Below, piece after piece: positions 6,089 to 8,639 of a stretch of 8,639 bases of DNA. The notes beneath the pieces are model-generated. The model made no database searches and was not told where the DNA came from. It was given only the letters and a program-made list of their open reading frames with translations. Source of the stretch: Luminiphilus sp. GTDB lineage: Bacteria; Pseudomonadota; Gammaproteobacteria; Pseudomonadales; Halieaceae. Where the stretch lies: contig JAKMEU010000103.1 in the NCBI GenBank assembly GCA_022425845.1, positions 1 through 8,639 of the forward strand, read 5' to 3'. The position numbers and the translations under genes are program-made. Numbering within the stretch: the stretch's first letter is position 1; the number at the start of each line of letters is the position of its first letter.

Positions 6089-8186
6089 AACGCGCAATCC
6101 TGAAACCCAGATCATCCCTGCCGGACGCACCATAGTCCCGGTACGTCAGCCGAAGCTCCGACAGCCGACTCAACGCCCAGCTGGCCCCTCGCACGGTGTA
6201 GTTATCACCCTTGAGCGCTCCCAGCGGATCGGTCGCCAACTCTGCGTTGGCGGACGGGATCGCGTAAACGTCGTGAACCCACTCGGCGACATTCCCCCCC
6301 ATATCGTACAACCCCCGATGGTTGGCGGGGAAACTACCGACAGGTGCCGACACGATATAGCCGTCGGCATAACCGTTCAGAATGCGTCCGGTAACGAGCG
6401 CCGACGTATTATCCGCCACGTTCACCACCGCGCTGCTGGGTGGGAAGTCTTCTCCCCAGGCAAACTTGCGATACTGTTCGCCCTCAACCCGGGCCGCATA
6501 TGACCACTCGGCTTCGGTAGGCAGGCGATAGCCGGTACTGGAGGGATTGTAGCCATCAATGATGCCCTGGGTTTCCCGGTAGAACGGGGGTAGACCCTCG
6601 CGGCTGCTCAGCCAATTACAGAATCGTGCGGCCTGCTGCCAGCTCATGCCTACGGCGGGTTGGTGCTCGCGATTCATGCTGTTGCCTTCGATTTGGCCAC
6701 TGTCATGGCTTTCGAGGAACTGGCGAAATTGGGCGTTGGTGGTCTCTGTCGTCGCCAGGTAAAACGCGCGCTCAAGTTCCACGGTGTGGAGGACTTCGTT
6801 TGAACGACGACCGGGTTCCCGGCGGGATGCGCCCATACTGAAGCTGTTCATGGGCTCTGTCAGGGGATCAATGAGCACCAGGGTTTGCCCCAGTGCCGAC
6901 GTGATCTCAGGGGTCAACGCCGCTTTTCGCGCCTCGGCCTCTGTGAGCAGGGCGATATCAACCACCTGGCCCAGCCCCTCTCGTGGCGTTACCCGAAGAC
7001 GCTGGCTGGCATAGCCCGCAAGCCGCACTTCAACGCGCTGCTCTACGGCGGGTAAATCCAGAGCCTGGCTCCCCGTCCCCTCAAGGCGCCCGTTAATCCA
7101 AAGCTGGGCATCGGGTGGTGTCAGCTGGAAGCTAATGTTGCCCAGTCTGGGTTCGAGCTTGACGGTTCGTGTTGCTGTCGTGCCCTTCTCAAGGCTGACT
7201 TCCAATCTTGCACGGTTGTAACCGACCTTGCTGACCTGAATACGATGGTTGCGGCCGGGATCAAGTTCGAGGGACAGTGGCGTGAGGCCCATAAAGTCCC
7301 CGTCTACGGTGACGTTGGCTGCAGCCGGGCTGGACTGGAGCTCGAGAATGCCGGCCGCGGGCACCAGTGTTATGGGCTCGAGGACCTGATCCACCTCAGC
7401 AACAACGTTGACCTCTATATTTGCATCGAGGTAGCCCGGAGCGCGAATGCTGAGCAGGCGATCACCACTCAACACCTGCACGGGTGTACCCACAGTGCTG
7501 ACTGGCTCGTCATCGATCCAGAGGGTTGCGTCGTCGGGCTGTGCGGTGACCAGGATCTCGGCCCAATCTGGATTAAGAACAAGCGTCAGTGTTTGTTCGA
7601 TACCCCGCCCAGTGACCTCCAACAGTTCATCGCTGGACTGGTGTCGGGCAAGTGCTACAGAAATGGGTGTCGGGCCTGCAGGCAGATTGAGCCCTTCGAG
7701 GGGCGTCTGTCCCAACGTCTCCCCCGAAACGGTCACAGTGGCGCCGGGTGGATTACTCCGAATAGAAACCCGGCCGGGTAAAATAGCGGGTGACACCGTC
7801 AGCTGTTGGCTATCGCTATCGCTGACTGAGACCCGCTCCTGCCAGTCCCTGTATCCGGGCACCGTTACCGTGACCCTGTATTGTCCCGGGCGAATCAGAT
7901 AACGCTGACCAAACGGAACATTCAAGCCATCGATATCAATGCGGGGGGTGCCAACGGCGTCGACCTGAATCTCGAGGGAACGGGCGGTGAGCAGGAAAAA
8001 AAGCACACCCGCAGCGACCAGCGCGATACCCCCAAGGGCAATCTTCGGCCAGAGGGGTGGCCGCTCAGGCCGTTCTCCGGGGTCGAGGGGTTGAAACCCC
8101 GTAGGCGTTAAACGCTCTGAATCATTAGCCTGTGAGGGCGCAAACCCGCCCGGGGTTAACGGCGCATTATTGTCGTTGGGTGTCAT
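6078..8186 (-). CDS. Membrane-anchored PEGA-repeat protein with non-catalytic FGE/SUMF1-like domain
   Basis: ATG at 8186-8184 overlaps the upstream stop as ATGA and has AGGAAG 4 nt upstream, so I prefer it to the GTG at 8201. The protein has 702 residues: a cytoplasmic tail (1-48) with two LTPxGFxP motifs, one membrane helix (about 49-67), four or five PEGA-like beta repeats (70-412) and an FGE-sulfatase domain (about 434-700). The last shows FSMGASRREPGRRSNEV, ETTNAQFRQF, AVGMSWQQAARFCNWL, YRLPTEAEW, GGNVAEWVHDV, VRGASW and a final GFR. In true formylglycine-generating enzymes two Cys lie shortly after the R-G-G-S segment; here that stretch reads ASWALSRLSELRL with no Cys, so sulfatase activation is not expected. 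Topology puts PEGA and FGE parts in the periplasm. PEGA domains often occur in surface and envelope proteins. A binding or scaffold role for the downstream motor-like complex is inferred. Confidence 0.93.
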   Translation of the reverse strand: MTPNDNNAPLTPGGFAPSQANDSERLTPTGFQPLDPGERPERPPLWPKIALGGIALVAAGVLFFLLTARSLEIQVDAVGTPRIDIDGLNVPFGQRYLIRPGQYRVTVTVPGYRDWQERVSVSDSDSQQLTVSPAILPGRVSIRSNPPGATVTVSGETLGQTPLEGLNLPAGPTPISVALARHQSSDELLEVTGRGIEQTLTLVLNPDWAEILVTAQPDDATLWIDDEPVSTVGTPVQVLSGDRLLSIRAPGYLDANIEVNVVAEVDQVLEPITLVPAAGILELQSSPAAANVTVDGDFMGLTPLSLELDPGRNHRIQVSKVGYNRARLEVSLEKGTTATRTVKLEPRLGNISFQLTPPDAQLWINGRLEGTGSQALDLPAVEQRVEVRLAGYASQRLRVTPREGLGQVVDIALLTEAEARKAALTPEITSALGQTLVLIDPLTEPMNSFSMGASRREPGRRSNEVLHTVELERAFYLATTETTNAQFRQFLESHDSGQIEGNSMNREHQPAVGMSWQQAARFCNWLSSREGLPPFYRETQGIIDGYNPSSTGYRLPTEAEWSYAARVEGEQYRKFAWGEDFPPSSAVVNVADNTSALVTGRILNGYADGYIVSAPVGSFPANHRGLYDMGGNVAEWVHDVYAIPSANAELATDPLGALKGDNYTVRGASWALSRLSELRLTYRDYGASGRDDLGFRIARYAE
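6087..6887 (-). other. FGE-sulfatase (SUMF1-like) domain without catalytic cysteines
   Basis: Encodes residues about 434-700. The framework motifs (MG, E-T-T-N, RLPTEAEW, GNVAEW, RGASW, GFR) are intact, while the active-site Cys pair of true FGE is absent. The one visible Cys (523, in RFCNWL) is in the common framework position of the wider family and not at the catalytic site. Confidence 0.85.
6098..6101 (-). promoter_or_regulatory. Ribosome binding site of the small secreted protein gene
   Basis: AGGA on the minus strand, 9 nt before ATG 6088. It supports the 90-residue start over the longer frame from 6133. Confidence 0.5.
6951..7979 (-). other. PEGA-like repeat array within the PEGA/FGE gene
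   Basis: Encodes residues 70-412. Successive units of about 65-70 residues share a pattern of 'strand, N/Q-P-P-x-A-x-hydrophobic-x-hydrophobic-D/N-G, G-x-x-P, ...GY'. The GY marks are at about 111, 251, 322 and 391; the second unit (137-205) lacks a clear GY. The repeats are diverged, so the array is old and not a recent expansion. Confidence 0.8.
8088..8159 (-). repeat. Coding repeat LTPxGFxP, two copies in the cytoplasmic tail
   Basis: Residues 10-17 (LTPGGFAP) and 26-33 (LTPTGFQP) of the PEGA/FGE protein repeat with a 16-residue period in an otherwise disordered N-terminal tail. Two conserved Thr-Pro sites in a cytoplasmic tail look like short linear binding motifs. Confidence 0.75.
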
Positions 8187-8639
8187 ATGGCTTCCTGGCA
8201 CCGAACATCGATGACGGTTTCGCCGCCGGGTTTGATATCGAAGTTGATGCGCACATCACGGTAACCGTTGCGCACGCCGAGGGCCGTGTAACTTCCAGGT
8301 CGCAGCGTGAGCTGGGTTGATCCAAACGTGCCCAGGCGTTTGACCCGAAGCAGGGTGACGTCGGTTTGTGAATCTGAGGTCAGGGTTATGGTTACCGGCG
8401 TTTTGGCCCAGGTCAGCAGATCTGACAGTTCAGTGGTTTGCTGGTCCAAAAGCGGTCCCCGTGGCGTGGCGGCAAGCGCGTCAGCCAACAGGGTTTCCGC
8501 TGCCTTCAGGGCGCGGGCATCTACAAGGCGAGACGGTTCTTCAAGTACCGAAGAAAGCGCGTCGGCAAGCTCTGCGCGGGGCGTTGCCCGGGCAATGCCA
8601 TCCCGGGCAAAAATGAGGGTGTTGTCGATCTCGAGTGCC
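8183..8639 (-). CDS. C-terminal part of a TPR-like protein with PEGA-like end
   Basis: The frame stays open to the right edge, so the start is outside the window and about 151 residues are visible. The first part is helical with a TPR-like spacing (ALEIDNTLIFARDGIARA, then AELADALSSVLEEPSRL and a third Ala/Leu-rich helix). From about residue 80 a beta domain follows: TPVTITLTSDSQTDVTLL, then LGTFGSTQLTLRPGSYTALGVRNGYRDV, ending VIDVRCQEAI. The 'LRPGxYTxxGxRxGYRD' stretch resembles the PEGA fold, whose mark is a beta hairpin with PG-x-Y and GY. The stop overlaps the start of the PEGA/FGE gene by 4 bp, so the two are probably made together and may act together. Whether the missing part holds more TPRs or a membrane anchor is not visible. 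Confidence 0.85.
   Translation of the reverse strand, partial: ALEIDNTLIFARDGIARATPRAELADALSSVLEEPSRLVDARALKAAETLLADALAATPRGPLLDQQTTELSDLLTWAKTPVTITLTSDSQTDVTLLRVKRLGTFGSTQLTLRPGSYTALGVRNGYRDVRINFDIKPGGETVIDVRCQEAI
8191..8196 (-). promoter_or_regulatory. Ribosome binding site deciding the start of the PEGA/FGE gene
   Basis: Read on the minus strand this is AGGAAG, 4 nt before ATG 8186. It lies after the GTG at 8201, so it supports the ATG as the start. Confidence 0.6.

Noticed and set aside
5816..6133. Longer 105-residue version of the small secreted protein
   Set aside because: It would put 15 extra residues before the signal peptide and lacks a ribosome site, whereas the ATG at 6088 has AGGA at 9 nt.
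6078..8186. Active formylglycine-generating enzyme (sulfatase maturase)
   Set aside because: The catalytic Cys pair is missing from the expected stretch after VRGASW, and there is no sulfatase gene in the window.
1..8639. RNA genes, CRISPR arrays, insertion sequences, attachment sites
   Set aside because: Coding sequence covers almost the whole window and I saw no tRNA-like cloverleaf, direct-repeat array, transposase or flanking inverted repeats.

Overview
The window is a single block of nine tandem genes, all on the minus strand, so it reads from the right edge to the left. Both end genes are cut by the window. Gaps are 22 bp or less and several genes overlap by 4 to 17 bp. There is no internal terminator and no convincing internal promoter. 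The layout is that of one long operon, with its promoter and terminator outside the window. GC-rich coding sequence, Gram-negative lipoprotein signals and a proton-channel gene of the MotA/TolQ/ExbB type suggest a proteobacterium, most likely a gammaproteobacterium. The exact taxon is an inference and cannot be fixed from the sequence alone.

In order of transcription: (1) 8639-8183, the C-terminal end of a TPR-like protein with a PEGA-like beta domain. (2) 8186-6078, a single-pass membrane protein with a short cytoplasmic tail carrying a duplicated LTPxGFxP motif, a string of PEGA-like repeats and a C-terminal formylglycine-generating-enzyme-like (FGE-sulfatase) domain without catalytic cysteines. 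(3) 6088-5816, a small secreted acidic and Pro-rich protein. (4) 5799-4996, a MotA/TolQ/ExbB-like proton-channel subunit. (5) 4999-3734, a cytoplasmic protein that resembles a degenerate Hsp70/actin-fold ATPase, with a possible FHA-like tail. (6) 3730-2639 and (7) 2616-1618, two related proteins in which a MotB/ExbD-like transmembrane segment with one Asp is followed by a coiled coil and a von Willebrand factor A (vWA) domain with a MIDAS metal site. (8) 1634-924 and (9) 931-209, two lipoproteins of unknown family. Last, 199-1 is the N-terminus of an exported M48-type metalloprotease (counting both partial genes, ten coding regions in all).

The main point of interest is the combination. A proton-motive-force channel subunit sits with two B-type partners whose periplasmic parts are metal-binding vWA adhesion modules rather than the peptidoglycan-binding (OmpA-like) or TonB/Pal-contacting domains of MotB, ExbD and TolR. 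Around it are a cytoplasmic Hsp70-like subunit, a periplasmic PEGA/pseudo-FGE scaffold, two probable outer-membrane lipoproteins and a periplasmic protease. I infer an envelope-spanning machine powered by ion flow, which does not match the Mot, Tol-Pal, TonB-ExbBD or Zorya systems. Its task (envelope maintenance, surface assembly, secretion or defence) cannot be told from this window.
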